Program-made: the position numbers and the translations under genes | The notes under the pieces: generated by a model | What the model was told of the DNA's origin: nothing | Databases searched by the model: none | The model's input: only the letters and a program-made list of their open reading frames with translations | Assembly (NCBI RefSeq): GCF_900547735.1 | Contig: NZ_URHZ01000014.1 | Coordinates: 20,583 to 84,582, forward strand | Direction of reading: 5' to 3' | DNA length: 64,000 nt | DNA from: an uncultured Clostridium sp. | GTDB taxonomy: Bacteria; Bacillota; Clostridia; Lachnospirales; Lachnospiraceae | Part shown: positions 42,401 to 51,514 of the stretch, piece by piece | Layout of the letters: the number at the start of each line of letters is the position of its first letter | How positions within the stretch are numbered: the stretch's first letter is position 1

Positions 42401-42553
42401 ACGGAATTTAGCGCCCGAATTTCTGCGATGGACGCAGAAACCGGCAGTTCTTCCTGCGGTGACTAGAATTTAGGGCGTTATGCCATGAATTCTACAGAGT
42501 GGCGACTTTATCGACACTCTGAGGTATAATGTTCACTTTGTGGACATTATACC
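42401..42553 (-). repeat. Repeat B, single copy with several hairpins
   Basis: Bases 42401-42440 match, in reverse complement, the part of the 110-bp unit at 63800-63839 with two differences. Hairpins follow: TAGAATT/AATTCTA (42464-42494), CAGAGTG/CACTCTG (42495-42521) and GGTATAATGT/ACATTATACC (42523-42553); the last is also present in altered form in the 63.8-kb unit. Confidence 0.8.
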
Positions 42554-42613
42554 ATATTTACCTAGTGAAGTTATAAATAATTTATTACAATTGGGGAAAA
42601 ATGGCGTTTTAGG

Positions 42614-42805
42614 GTTACTGTTCACTCGGGATGTATTCCGCGAGGTGTTTTCACGTGCTTTTCGTGAAAATCCCGAGTTCTGCGGCGCGATGCAACGAAA
42701 AGTGCGCGATGCGGACTTTTCATTACAATCAATGGCGTTCTTTGCCATTTCTGTGCATCGCGAAGCGTGTTATTGTTCACAGCGTAATGCGGTGTGAACA
42801 GTAAC
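42614..42805 (+). repeat. Dispersed repeat A, copy 2
   Basis: 192 bp bounded by perfect 12-bp inverted termini GTTACTGTTCAC and GTGAACAGTAAC. The interior has ATTTCTGTGCATCGCGAAG as in copy 1 and extra palindromic sequence. Confidence 0.85.
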
Positions 42806-42808
42806 GTT

Positions 42809-44590
42809 TTAGGCCGGGAAGAGCCTGGATATTCTCTTGTAATACAGCTTTGCATAATGGTACATGACAATCGTATATTCGCCGAATTCCTCGCCTTCCA
42901 GACTTTTGAAGACCGCCCAGAGACACCAGAGAAAGCCGCCGAGGGCCGCATATGCGTAAGTGACGATCCGTTCCTCAGGAGATGGGACACGCTCGAGGTA
43001 GAGCTCCAGGAGACGATCCAGTTCTTCTTCATTGTAGTAGGAATAGATGCTGCACATTGAAATATCAATCAGAGGATCGTGCATGGCTGCATACTCCCAG
43101 TCGATCAGGCGGACGGAACCGTCAGGAAGAAAGAGAAAATTATCGGCAACTGAGTCGATGTGGGAGAGGCAGCATGGCCGGTCAAACTTCTCAACACGAT
43201 CTAACAGCGTATTCATCCAGCCTCTGACTTCGTTATAATCTTCAAAAAGCAGCAGTTCATGGTGATGGCAGAGTGCTTCATAAAAATCAATCCGTTCTCT
43301 GAGGTTAAAACGATGCCCGACTTTCAGGTTGGATTGATGCAGTTTGCGCAGAACGGCCATACAGGCGGCAATATCATCCCAGTTTTTTGCATTAGCATTT
43401 CTGGACCCCTCATAAAACTTTGCAATCTTATATCCGTTTTCACCATCAAAATAAATAATATGTTCAGTAATATCAAGAGGTTCAACCGCATGATAGGAGG
43501 CCTGTTCTTCTTTGCGGTTGATAAGCAGTTCTGTGCCGGGACCGGGAATGCGGCAGATATAATGTTCATTATTAACTTCAAACAGGAAGGATTTGTTGGT
43601 CATTCCGGATTTGAGACAGCGGATGTTGCTGATTGCGGATTCCTTCACCTGGAATACCTGGGAAACGAGACGCATTGCTTCATTGTCCGAATGGTTTCTG
43701 TATTTGGGATCAAACAGACGAAGCTCTTCCAGGTTTTCAAATTCATATACCTGATCCTCAGGCTGACAGTTCATGTAAAAATCAAGCTTATCAATATGGT
43801 TCAGTAAAACCTGTTCCCAGTAACACTGTTCAGTTCCGGGCCGGTTATAGTCGGCCTCCAACAGCGGTATGAAGGAAGCGGAAAAGTTCTTGGACATAAA
43901 AGCCGGCCCATACATAACCCAGGAGTCCTGTCCCCCAACAACAACAGAGGTAACCTTCCCTTTTTTGTTGGCGCCGAGGCACCACTCTGATGTGTTTCCT
44001 TCCATATAAACGGCTGAATACCAGGAGCCGCACTCATAAGTGTGGAACATGTTGTCACGAATCCAGTTGTCGGAGACAAGAAGATACATATTCCTGCCCC
44101 GGAAAAACTCCCTGGCCTGATAGACCGTAGCAAGGGTGCCTTTGGAAGTGTACTCAGGGTTATAAAAAAGCTTTACATTATATTTATCAATCAAATACTC
44201 AAACTTTTCCTTTAAATAACCGACTACTAGTGTGATGTCGGTTATTCCCGCCTCATGGAGCTGGCGGATCTGGCGTTCAATCATTCTTTCCCCAAAAACC
44301 TCAAGAAGTCCCTTGGGTGTTTCAAAGGAAAGAGGAACGAAGCGCGAACCGAATCCGGCCGCAGTGATAACGGCGCCGTCCACACGGTACTGCTCCAGAT
44401 AGTCCATCCCTTTTTTAGTTAAGCTGTATTTACCGTGCTCAGAACGGTTCTGAATTAGACCATCGTTGATGCAGTCGCTGACCAGTTTATTAACACTTCC
44501 GAGAGAAACGCCCAGAATTGAGGATAACTCTCTCTGTGTGACATCAGAATCTTCATAAATGCTTCTGCATATTAATCCATATCGATCCAT
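42809..44590 (-). CDS. HTH-LicC-LicA fusion: choline kinase and phosphocholine cytidylyltransferase
   Basis: 593 residues. Residues 1-70 are a winged-helix domain (SDVTQRELSSILGVSLGSVNKLVSDCI, then GKYSLTKKGMDYL). Residues ~74-300 are a sugar-nucleotidyltransferase-like domain with ITAAGFGSRF and ETPKG, as in LicC. Residues ~330-593 are an APH/choline kinase domain with CLSHIDSVADNFLF and RLIDWEYAAMHDPLIDIS. Together they would turn choline into CDP-choline for phosphocholine decoration of wall polymers. The regulator part may sense a pathway compound. ATG with GGAGG. Confidence 0.88.
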   Translation of the reverse strand: MDRYGLICRSIYEDSDVTQRELSSILGVSLGSVNKLVSDCINDGLIQNRSEHGKYSLTKKGMDYLEQYRVDGAVITAAGFGSRFVPLSFETPKGLLEVFGERMIERQIRQLHEAGITDITLVVGYLKEKFEYLIDKYNVKLFYNPEYTSKGTLATVYQAREFFRGRNMYLLVSDNWIRDNMFHTYECGSWYSAVYMEGNTSEWCLGANKKGKVTSVVVGGQDSWVMYGPAFMSKNFSASFIPLLEADYNRPGTEQCYWEQVLLNHIDKLDFYMNCQPEDQVYEFENLEELRLFDPKYRNHSDNEAMRLVSQVFQVKESAISNIRCLKSGMTNKSFLFEVNNEHYICRIPGPGTELLINRKEEQASYHAVEPLDITEHIIYFDGENGYKIAKFYEGSRNANAKNWDDIAACMAVLRKLHQSNLKVGHRFNLRERIDFYEALCHHHELLLFEDYNEVRGWMNTLLDRVEKFDRPCCLSHIDSVADNFLFLPDGSVRLIDWEYAAMHDPLIDISMCSIYSYYNEEELDRLLELYLERVPSPEERIVTYAYAALGGFLWCLWAVFKSLEGEEFGEYTIVMYHYAKLYYKRISRLFPA

Positions 44591-45080
44591 GGTGGAACCT
44601 CCGTTTTAATGTATGATAATGTGTGGTATAATGAATTGTAGAAATTAAGCGGGTTATTACATATATTTAAAAAACGACATTCTGGCAAGATGTTCAAAAA
44701 TGTCATTTTACATATAGATATGAACATTATAGCATGAAATTCTTAATTGTAAACCTCAATTCTTATGATTGTATTAATATAAAAACAATAATGAGTTAAA
44801 AACGATTTTTTGTAACAATTCTGTAAGGAAATGCACAGATAAAAGTTATGGTAATTTCGGAATAGATATATTATAATGTGAATGTATCGGAGACAGGGTC
44901 AACTTCCCAGAAAATGAATCGGTAGCATGAAGTGCAAAAATTTCACTTTGTAACAAAAAGTTGGAAAATTTGTAAAAAAACTATTGATAATTTTCCTTAT
45001 CCGAAGTATAATGACCTCGTAATGCAATTAGGAAATTTCGAGAAATAGTTCAAAAAGAAAAAAAGGAGAGTGCATTAATT
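44591..45080. other. Divergent intergenic region of lic fusion and repeat protein
   Basis: About 490 AT-rich bases with the promoters of both neighbours. A hairpin with arms around 44673-44681 and 44699-44706 (GACATT/AATGTC) may be an operator for the winged-helix domain of the divergent gene. No gene is seen. Confidence 0.7.
44984..45012 (+). promoter_or_regulatory. Sigma-A promoter of cell-wall-binding protein 1
   Basis: TTGATA, 17 bases, TATAAT. Five bases later comes CGTAATGCAA (45018-45027), which recurs at the same distance in the promoters of the inverted pseudogene and of the 455-residue paralog. Confidence 0.85.
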
Positions 45081-46625
45081 ATGAGAAAGCAGACTAAATT
45101 AGTTGCAGTTCTTTCTGCAGCAGCTTTACTCGCTATGGGTGCTTCCATGACATCTTTCGCCGCTGGTTGGGAAAAAGATGACGCTGGAATCTGGCACTAT
45201 TATGATAGTGATGACGAGATGGTAACTGGAGAATGGAAGAAAGACGGTGGAAAGTGGTTCTATCTTGATGATGACGGCGAGATGGCTACAGATGCTTGGG
45301 TTGACGATGAGTATTATGTTAACGAGAGCGGTGCTATGCTGGTTAACGAGTGGAAGAAAACTTACACAGACGATGATATGGATGATCCAGACGAAGATGG
45401 CGAATCCTGGTACTACTTTGGTAGCAAGGGTAAGAAAACCACTTCCGGATCTAAAAAGATCAATGGTAAGACATACTACTTCGATGAAGATGGTAAGATG
45501 CAGTATGGCTGGTATGCAGATGGCAAGAATGTATACTACTTAGGCGGCGAAGATGACGGAGCAAGAACTTCTGGCTGGTTATGGTTAGAAGCACCTGATG
45601 CCGATGACGACGATGAAAAAGATGCTGCTGACGCAGTAGAACATGATAGCGAAAATGACAACGATCCTTGCGACGAAGAAGGCTGGTACTACTTCGGAAG
45701 CGATGGCAAGATGTACAAAGATGCAAAACAGAAGAAAATAAACGGTAAATATTACTTCTTTAATGAGCATGGCCAGATGCTGTATGAATGGATTAATGGA
45801 GTTAAGACAACTATGGGCTCTAATGCTCAGCTTGATACTGATGATGAGACAGCTCAGAAGAATGCAACACCTAGTGAAGTGCGTTATATGAACCAGGTAG
45901 AAGAAGGCTGGAGAGCTGATGGCTGGTATCAGATCGATGGCGCTGATATCCTCGGTGCAGGAGATGATACAGACTGGTATTACTTCAAAGATGGTAAAGC
46001 TAAAAAGGCTGAGAAGAAAGATGATACAACTGGCTTAATGGATGGCAATGATCAGGTTATCAGAGCTAAGATTAAAGTTAATGGTAAATATTTCTGCTTC
46101 AATGAAATTGGTCAGATGCAGACTGGCTTACAGCCAATGGGCAGCAAAAATTCGATGGTTTCCGGATTATACTTCTTTGATGAGAATGGCTACATGAAGA
46201 CAGGTAAAGTTTCTAACGTAGAAGAAGAGAATGATTCCTTTACTTACTATTTTGAAACAAAGAACAGCAAAAACGGTCAGGGTATCACAGGTGAGAAATC
46301 TGGATATCTGTATTGGAACGGTAAGAGACTTGAGGCCGATGATGATTATAAAATTTACCAGACTGACAAAGATACTTACTATCTTGTAAACAACAAGGGT
46401 AAACTTCAGAAATCCACAAGTAAATCTTACGAAGTAGAGAATCTTGATGGTAAAGAAATGAAGTTTGAATTTAAGAGCAATTATGCACTTAAGTCAGCAA
46501 AAGATGAAGATGGAAATACAGTTGCCCTTAATGCTTTAGATGCAAAAGTTCCAGAGATCGAACTGTATGATAGTGTTATCACTCTGGATGATAATTTCGC
46601 CCTTACAGTTAACGCAGCTAAATAA
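45081..46625 (+). CDS. Secreted cell-wall-binding repeat protein 1
   Basis: 514 residues. A signal peptide (MRKQTKLVAVLSAAALLAMGASMTSFAAG) is followed by ~14 aromatic Gly repeats (WYYFGSKGKKTTSGSKKINGKTYYFDEDGKMQYGW style) of the choline-binding type. Insertions are Asp/Glu-rich. The last ~100 residues have no repeats and may form the functional end. No catalytic domain, so it is likely a surface-bound structural or adhesive protein. Strong promoter and leader. A decayed copy lies downstream in opposite orientation. Confidence 0.9.
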   Translation: MRKQTKLVAVLSAAALLAMGASMTSFAAGWEKDDAGIWHYYDSDDEMVTGEWKKDGGKWFYLDDDGEMATDAWVDDEYYVNESGAMLVNEWKKTYTDDDMDDPDEDGESWYYFGSKGKKTTSGSKKINGKTYYFDEDGKMQYGWYADGKNVYYLGGEDDGARTSGWLWLEAPDADDDDEKDAADAVEHDSENDNDPCDEEGWYYFGSDGKMYKDAKQKKINGKYYFFNEHGQMLYEWINGVKTTMGSNAQLDTDDETAQKNATPSEVRYMNQVEEGWRADGWYQIDGADILGAGDDTDWYYFKDGKAKKAEKKDDTTGLMDGNDQVIRAKIKVNGKYFCFNEIGQMQTGLQPMGSKNSMVSGLYFFDENGYMKTGKVSNVEEENDSFTYYFETKNSKNGQGITGEKSGYLYWNGKRLEADDDYKIYQTDKDTYYLVNNKGKLQKSTSKSYEVENLDGKEMKFEFKSNYALKSAKDEDGNTVALNALDAKVPEIELYDSVITLDDNFALTVNAAK

Positions 46626-46987
46626 TCTGTAAATAGTTAGTTTGAATGGATTTATGAAATAAAACAGTAAGAGGCTAGTCGTTTTTTGACTAGTCTCTTA
46701 CTGTTTTATAAATTTTAGCTTGTTGGAAGAGTTAGTGGAAAAAATCAAAGCAAATCAGCCATCAAATCAGATGCTAATCCTTTTTTGCAATGAAGTATAC
46801 AGAAAAGAGTAAGCGCATAGGACTAGCTGCTTTTTATTCTTCGCGTATAGATGTTGGGAAAGTGTTTTGCACAATAGTGTCTTACGTCAATATTCTTTAT
46901 AAAAAACAAGCAGTGAACTAAGATTCAATTAGTTTGATGCCTATTTCAAAATTCACCAAAGAATACTGGTAAAATTAAGTTACAAAT
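46626..46987. other. Intergenic region between repeat protein 1 and its inverted copy
   Basis: A strong terminator, then about 280 AT-rich bases without a supported gene or known element. A short frame fragment near 46720-46800 is not identified. Confidence 0.7.
46661..46710 (+). terminator. Terminator of repeat protein 1
   Basis: A 20-bp stem with one G-T pair (AAAACAGTAAGAGGCTAGTC with GACTAGTCTCTTACTGTTTT), loop GTTTTTT. The symmetry makes it active on both strands. Confidence 0.9.
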
Positions 46988-48577
46988 TATTCTTCGTTTT
47001 CAGAAGCTGTTACTGCTTTTCTCTCTATAGCAGTATATCTGAGTTAAAGGTATCAGTATCAACAGATGTGATATTATTCTTAGCATCATTTGTAATAAGT
47101 ACACTATCATATAATTCGATATATGGTAAGTTTGCTTATAAAGATACGAAATCTTTTTCAGTAGCAGAGGTGGTTGCTTTACCATCTTTAGCAGAAATCT
47201 TTTCGATCTAGTGATTTTTCTTACCAATTTGGAACTTGTACTCTGTACTGCTTTTATTCTCAAGCTCATACTCTTTTGTTGTAGACTTCTGGAGTTTGAC
47301 TTTGTTGTTTACAACATAATAAGCGTCATCTACCTTGTAAATTTTGTGATCATCATCAGTTTCAAGCTTCTTACCATTCCAGTCAAAACATCCAGATTTT
47401 TCACCAGTTACGCCCTGACCATTATTTGTTCCAAAGTAGTAAGTAAAGGTATCATTTTCTTCTTCTACATTAGAAATTTTACCAGTCTTCATATAGCAAT
47501 TTTCATCAGAGTAGTATAAGTTTATTTTTCTGGTAGAAGAATCAACAATTGAGTGCGGACCTGTCTGCATCTGGTCAATCTCATTGAAGCAGAAATACTT
47601 TCCTGTAACTTTAATTTTTGCTCTGATAACCTTATCAGTACCATCCATTAAGCCAGTAATATCTGAATACTCAGCTTTTTTAGCATTACCATCTTTGAAG
47701 TAGCACCAGTCTGTATCATCTCCAGCACCAAGAATATCTGCACCATCGATCTGATATTAGCTATCTGCTCTCCAGCCTTCTTCAACCTGGTTCATATAAC
47801 GAACTTCGCTTGCAGATGCCTTCTTATCGTCAGTATCTAACTGAGCATTAGAACCCATTGGGGACTTAATACCGTCGATCCACTCATACAGCATCTGGCC
47901 TTGATCATTGAAGTAGTAGTATTTGCCATTGTTCGTCTTCTGCTTTGAGCCAGTATACATCTTGCCGTCAGAATCGAAACAATACCGCCCTTCATCATCA
48001 CAAACATCAGTATCATCACTTTCATGTCCAAGAAGCATTCTGGCATTCTGGTCATCATCATCCTCAGCATCAGGAACCCCTAGCCATAATCACCCACCCT
48101 GTCTCCAGCCTTCATCCTCGCCGCCTAAATAGTAAACGTTTGTATCTTTGCCATACCAGCCGTATTCCATTTTTCCGTCTTCGTCAAAGCAGTAGGTTTT
48201 ACCATTGACTTTTTTAGAATCGCCTGAAACTTTTTATCCTTGCTTCCGAAGTTATACCAGCTTTCGCCGTCTTCGTCAGGAGCTCCTGATCATCATCAGA
48301 GTAAGTCGTTTTCCAGTTGTTAATGATCATAGCGCCGTCTTCGCCTCGTGTCATCAACCCAAGCATCTGTTGTCTTTTCGCCGTCATAATCGAGGTAAAA
48401 CCACTTTCCACCGTCTTTCTTCCATTCTTCAGTTACCATCTCGTCATCGCTATTATAGTAGTGCCAGATTCCAGAATCATCTTTTTCAAAACCAGCGGCG
48501 AAAGATGTCATGAAAGCACCAATAGCGAGTAAAGCTGCTGCAGAAAGAACTGCAACTAATTTAGTCTGCTTTCTCAT
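46988..48577 (-). pseudogene. Decayed inverted copy of cell-wall-binding protein 1
   Basis: The minus strand encodes the same signal peptide (MRKQTKLVAVLSAAALLAIGAFMTSFAAG) and most repeats, but the frame is broken at least four times: pieces at 48577-48320, 48411-48214, 48038-47757, 47648-47208 and a divergent end to ~46990 (IELYDSVLITND, like IELYDSVITLDD). The promoter and leader are copied too. Deleted and frame-shifted segments indicate loss of function. It lies tail-to-tail with the intact gene. Confidence 0.9.
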
Positions 48578-48802
48578 AATTAATGCACTCTCCTTATTTC
48601 TTTTTAAACTATTTTTTGAAAATTTCTAATTGCATTACGAGGTCATTATACTTAGGGTATAGAAAGCTATGGTAAACAGTTAGGGTTTAATAATTTAACC
48701 AGATTTAAAAGCAAAAAAAGCAATCCGCTATAAGATGATAGACATAAAAAAATAAAATATGGGAACCATAATAGGAAAATAATAACTTTAATGGAGGAAC
48801 AC

Positions 48803-49444
48803 ATGAAAAAAATAGTATTTTTCCTTATCGCCATGACAATGTCGGCAGTTTTACTGACCGCATGCAGCAAAAAAGATACGGCAGATAATTATGTAACCGA
48901 ACAGAATGATATCATGAATAAAATGCAGGAAGAAATGGATAAGGTTCAGGATACGGGAAATGCAACACTGGATTTTCTTTATGGAATGATACCGCATCAT
49001 GAGTCGGCGATTGAGATGTCCAAAAGTTATTTAAAATATGCGAAAGGCAAGGATAAACAGGAGTTCAAGGATCTGGCAGAGGATATTATCGAAGCCCAAC
49101 AGGAAGAAATAAAGCAGATGAAGGAAATGGCAAAAGAGATAGAGAAGAAGCAGGAGATTGATTATGAGGACGAGCAATCCTATCTCAAAGATTACCATGC
49201 CTTGATGAAAGGTCATGATATGGACCACAATATGCTTACCAGTGATCTCGATACCGCCTTTGCAGAGGGAATGATTATGCACCATCAAATGGCGGTAGAT
49301 ATGGCCGAAGCAATCTTGAAATATACGAATGAAGAGGACGTCGTTGAATTTGCAAAAAATATCATAGAGGTTCAGGAAGATGAGATTGCACAGATGCAGA
49401 GTTTTTTAGATGCTCATGCTGATAATAAAAGCCATAGCCATTAG
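48803..49444 (+). CDS. DUF305-type lipoprotein
   Basis: 213 residues. A lipoprotein signal ends in LTAC. Two DUF305 units follow: FLYGMIPHHESAIEMSKSYLKYAKGK and FAEGMIMHHQMAVDMAEAILKY, each with the His-His pair and Met residues, and a His-rich end (NKSHSH). DUF305 proteins are often linked to metal (copper) binding at the cell surface. ATG at 48803 follows GGAGG; the ATG at 48791 has none. A terminator follows. Confidence 0.9.
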   Translation: MKKIVFFLIAMTMSAVLLTACSKKDTADNYVTEQNDIMNKMQEEMDKVQDTGNATLDFLYGMIPHHESAIEMSKSYLKYAKGKDKQEFKDLAEDIIEAQQEEIKQMKEMAKEIEKKQEIDYEDEQSYLKDYHALMKGHDMDHNMLTSDLDTAFAEGMIMHHQMAVDMAEAILKYTNEEDVVEFAKNIIEVQEDEIAQMQSFLDAHADNKSHSH

Positions 49445-49492
49445 CTTTATCTATTCATAAGAAATCCCGAAACAAGCATTTTGTTTTATATG

Positions 49493-49526
49493 AAACCGGA
49501 TGAATATACCCGATCATCCGGTTTTA
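49493..49526 (+). terminator. Terminator of the DUF305 gene
   Basis: An 11-bp stem (AAACCGGATGA with TCATCCGGTTT) followed by TATT. Confidence 0.75.
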
Positions 49527-49690
49527 TTCGGGAGGATACATGGAAATGATGAGCTGTAAAAGAGTTTAAAAAATACCTGGCGAAGAAAATAAAGCAATTA
49601 AAAAGCACAAAATATATAAAATGTATGAGGAAAAAGAAAATACCTTAATAAAAAATTAAAACTTGCGGCGAAGTTAAAGAGTTCAGGAAG

Positions 49691-49720
49691 GTTGATTTAA
49701 GAATCAACAGATGCTATACT
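49691..49720 (+). promoter_or_regulatory. Promoter with overlapping palindrome
   Basis: TTGATT (49692), 17-base spacer, TATACT (49715). The inverted repeat GTTGATT-TAAG-AATCAAC (49691-49708) covers the -35 element and spacer, so a repressor binding there could block transcription of the polysaccharide genes. Confidence 0.65.
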
Positions 49721-49771
49721 GTAAAAAGCCTTTAAACAGGGGCTTTATGAAGACATAAGGAGATTTAACAC

Positions 49772-51430
49772 ATGGCGAAAGCTACACCAAAGAAGGAACC
49801 GAATGCTCTGGCCGAGGTGGCCGGGAATGTTTTTGCAGGGATTATAGCGGTATTTACATTTGTTGTTTTGGCAGTATTTCCGCTTTATTATCATAATTAC
49901 TATTTTGATATTTTGAAGGCAAAATACAAGTTTTATTGGATAACGGTTGTTGCGATGGCTGTGATATGCCTGATTGTCGCTCTTGTATTTTTGTTTGTAG
50001 ACCGGATGGAATATGACGGAGTTAACACAAAACGGTTTTTCAGTCATTTTCACTTTGACAGCTTAAAAAAACAGCCGGCAGCGTACAAATTCCTGATTCT
50101 GTTCTTAATCCTGGCGGCAATATCGACATTGTTATCGGATTACAAATTTGAATCATTTTGGGGGAATGAAGGGAGATTCAGTGGCTTATTCCTGATATCT
50201 CTTTATGCATTGGGCGTGTTTATGATCGGGAAACTTGGAAAGATCAAAAAGTGGTATCTGGATCTTTTCCTGCTGTCCGGAGTTCTGGTTTGCTTATTCG
50301 GAATTACGGATTATTTCAGGATGGATCTTCTTCACTGGAAGGCGGGAGTTACCTCAACACAAATAGATTCATTTACGTCTACCCTTGGAAACATTAATAC
50401 CTATACGGCTTATGTTGCACTGGTATTGGGAGTGGCATGCGGACTTTTTACCACAGAGAAAAATATCTTTCGTAATATCTGGTATTTTATTGTACTGCTG
50501 ATTGGTTTTTTTGCTATTATTACAGGCCAGAGTGATAATGCTTATCTGGCATTAGGGGCAGTATTTGCACTTTTTCCTCTTGCACTTTTTGCAACAAGAA
50601 AAGGCATAATCCGCTATATTACGGTGATAGCTTCGTTCATGTCGGTTATTAAGGTGATTGATGAGATTAATAAGAAAATGGCGGAGAAGGTAATCGGATT
50701 AAGCGGTATTTTCGATGTACTGGTAAGGCATAAGTATCTGGAAGTTATTGTTATTGCATTGTGGCTTTTGGTTGCTGTATTATATATAGGTGACCGTGTT
50801 CTGATGAAGGACAAAGAAGACAAAGTCGGTAAATGGCTTCGAATTACATGGTTCTGCCTGATCGCGGCTGGTGTTGCCGCAGTAATTGCGGTTTTGTATG
50901 ATGCTAACTTCGGGCCAAATCCGGAGAAATATTCTTCATTGTCAAGGTATTTGATTTTTAACGACAATTGGGGAACGAACCGGGGATACTGCTGGCGTAT
51001 TGGATGGGAATCTTATATGCAGCAGCCGCTTATTCACAAGCTGTTTGGGTTTGGACCGGATACCTTTGGTATTCTTACCTGGCCATTCAGGCAGGACTCC
51101 CTTGATACGTACGGCGTATTTTTTGAGAGCGCCCACAACGAGTATTTTCAGTATCTTGTTACAATGGGACCGTTTACTATGATTGCATACATTCTCTTTC
51201 TTGTATCCAGTTGTGCGAGAATGTTCAGATATGCTAAAGTACAGCCATGGATCCTGGCTCCTTTAGGAGCAACGGTTTGCTATGGGGCACAGGCGCTTGT
51301 TAATATTAATCTTCCGATTGCGACACCGGTTATGTGGGCTCTTTTGGCAGTTGGTTTGGCAATGTGCAAAAATGCTTCAGAAACAGCCAAGGGTTCGGAG
51401 AAACAGGAAACAGCCGAACAGGATAAGTAA
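49772..51430 (+). CDS. O-antigen ligase/Wzy-like membrane protein
   Basis: 552 residues with about twelve transmembrane segments and a large extracellular loop. The region GYCWRIGWESYMQQPLIHKLFGFGPDTF followed by ESAHNEYFQYLVTMGP fits the Wzy_C (O-antigen ligase) domain, in which an Arg and the HNEY region are important. It likely polymerises or attaches a surface polysaccharide on the outer face of the membrane. AGGAGATTTAACAC before ATG. The CapD-like gene follows after 84 bases. Confidence 0.82.
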   Translation: MAKATPKKEPNALAEVAGNVFAGIIAVFTFVVLAVFPLYYHNYYFDILKAKYKFYWITVVAMAVICLIVALVFLFVDRMEYDGVNTKRFFSHFHFDSLKKQPAAYKFLILFLILAAISTLLSDYKFESFWGNEGRFSGLFLISLYALGVFMIGKLGKIKKWYLDLFLLSGVLVCLFGITDYFRMDLLHWKAGVTSTQIDSFTSTLGNINTYTAYVALVLGVACGLFTTEKNIFRNIWYFIVLLIGFFAIITGQSDNAYLALGAVFALFPLALFATRKGIIRYITVIASFMSVIKVIDEINKKMAEKVIGLSGIFDVLVRHKYLEVIVIALWLLVAVLYIGDRVLMKDKEDKVGKWLRITWFCLIAAGVAAVIAVLYDANFGPNPEKYSSLSRYLIFNDNWGTNRGYCWRIGWESYMQQPLIHKLFGFGPDTFGILTWPFRQDSLDTYGVFFESAHNEYFQYLVTMGPFTMIAYILFLVSSCARMFRYAKVQPWILAPLGATVCYGAQALVNINLPIATPVMWALLAVGLAMCKNASETAKGSEKQETAEQDK

Positions 51431-51514
51431 AGTGAGTGTGAATACCCAGAAGTAATTATGGTGACAGGTTACTAAGAGATAAATATAATTTAGAAAAGTT
51501 GCAGGAACGATAAA

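Larger units (their letters stand above)
42247..42808. other. Intergenic repeat zone
   Basis: Between the divergent-looking muramidase promoter and the 3' end of the LicC-LicA gene. It is filled by repeat B hairpins (42401-42553) and repeat A copy 2 (42614-42805). No gene is proposed. Confidence 0.8.
49445..49771. other. Intergenic region upstream of the polysaccharide locus
   Basis: Holds the DUF305 terminator and the promoter of the O-antigen ligase-like gene. No gene is seen in between. Confidence 0.7.
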
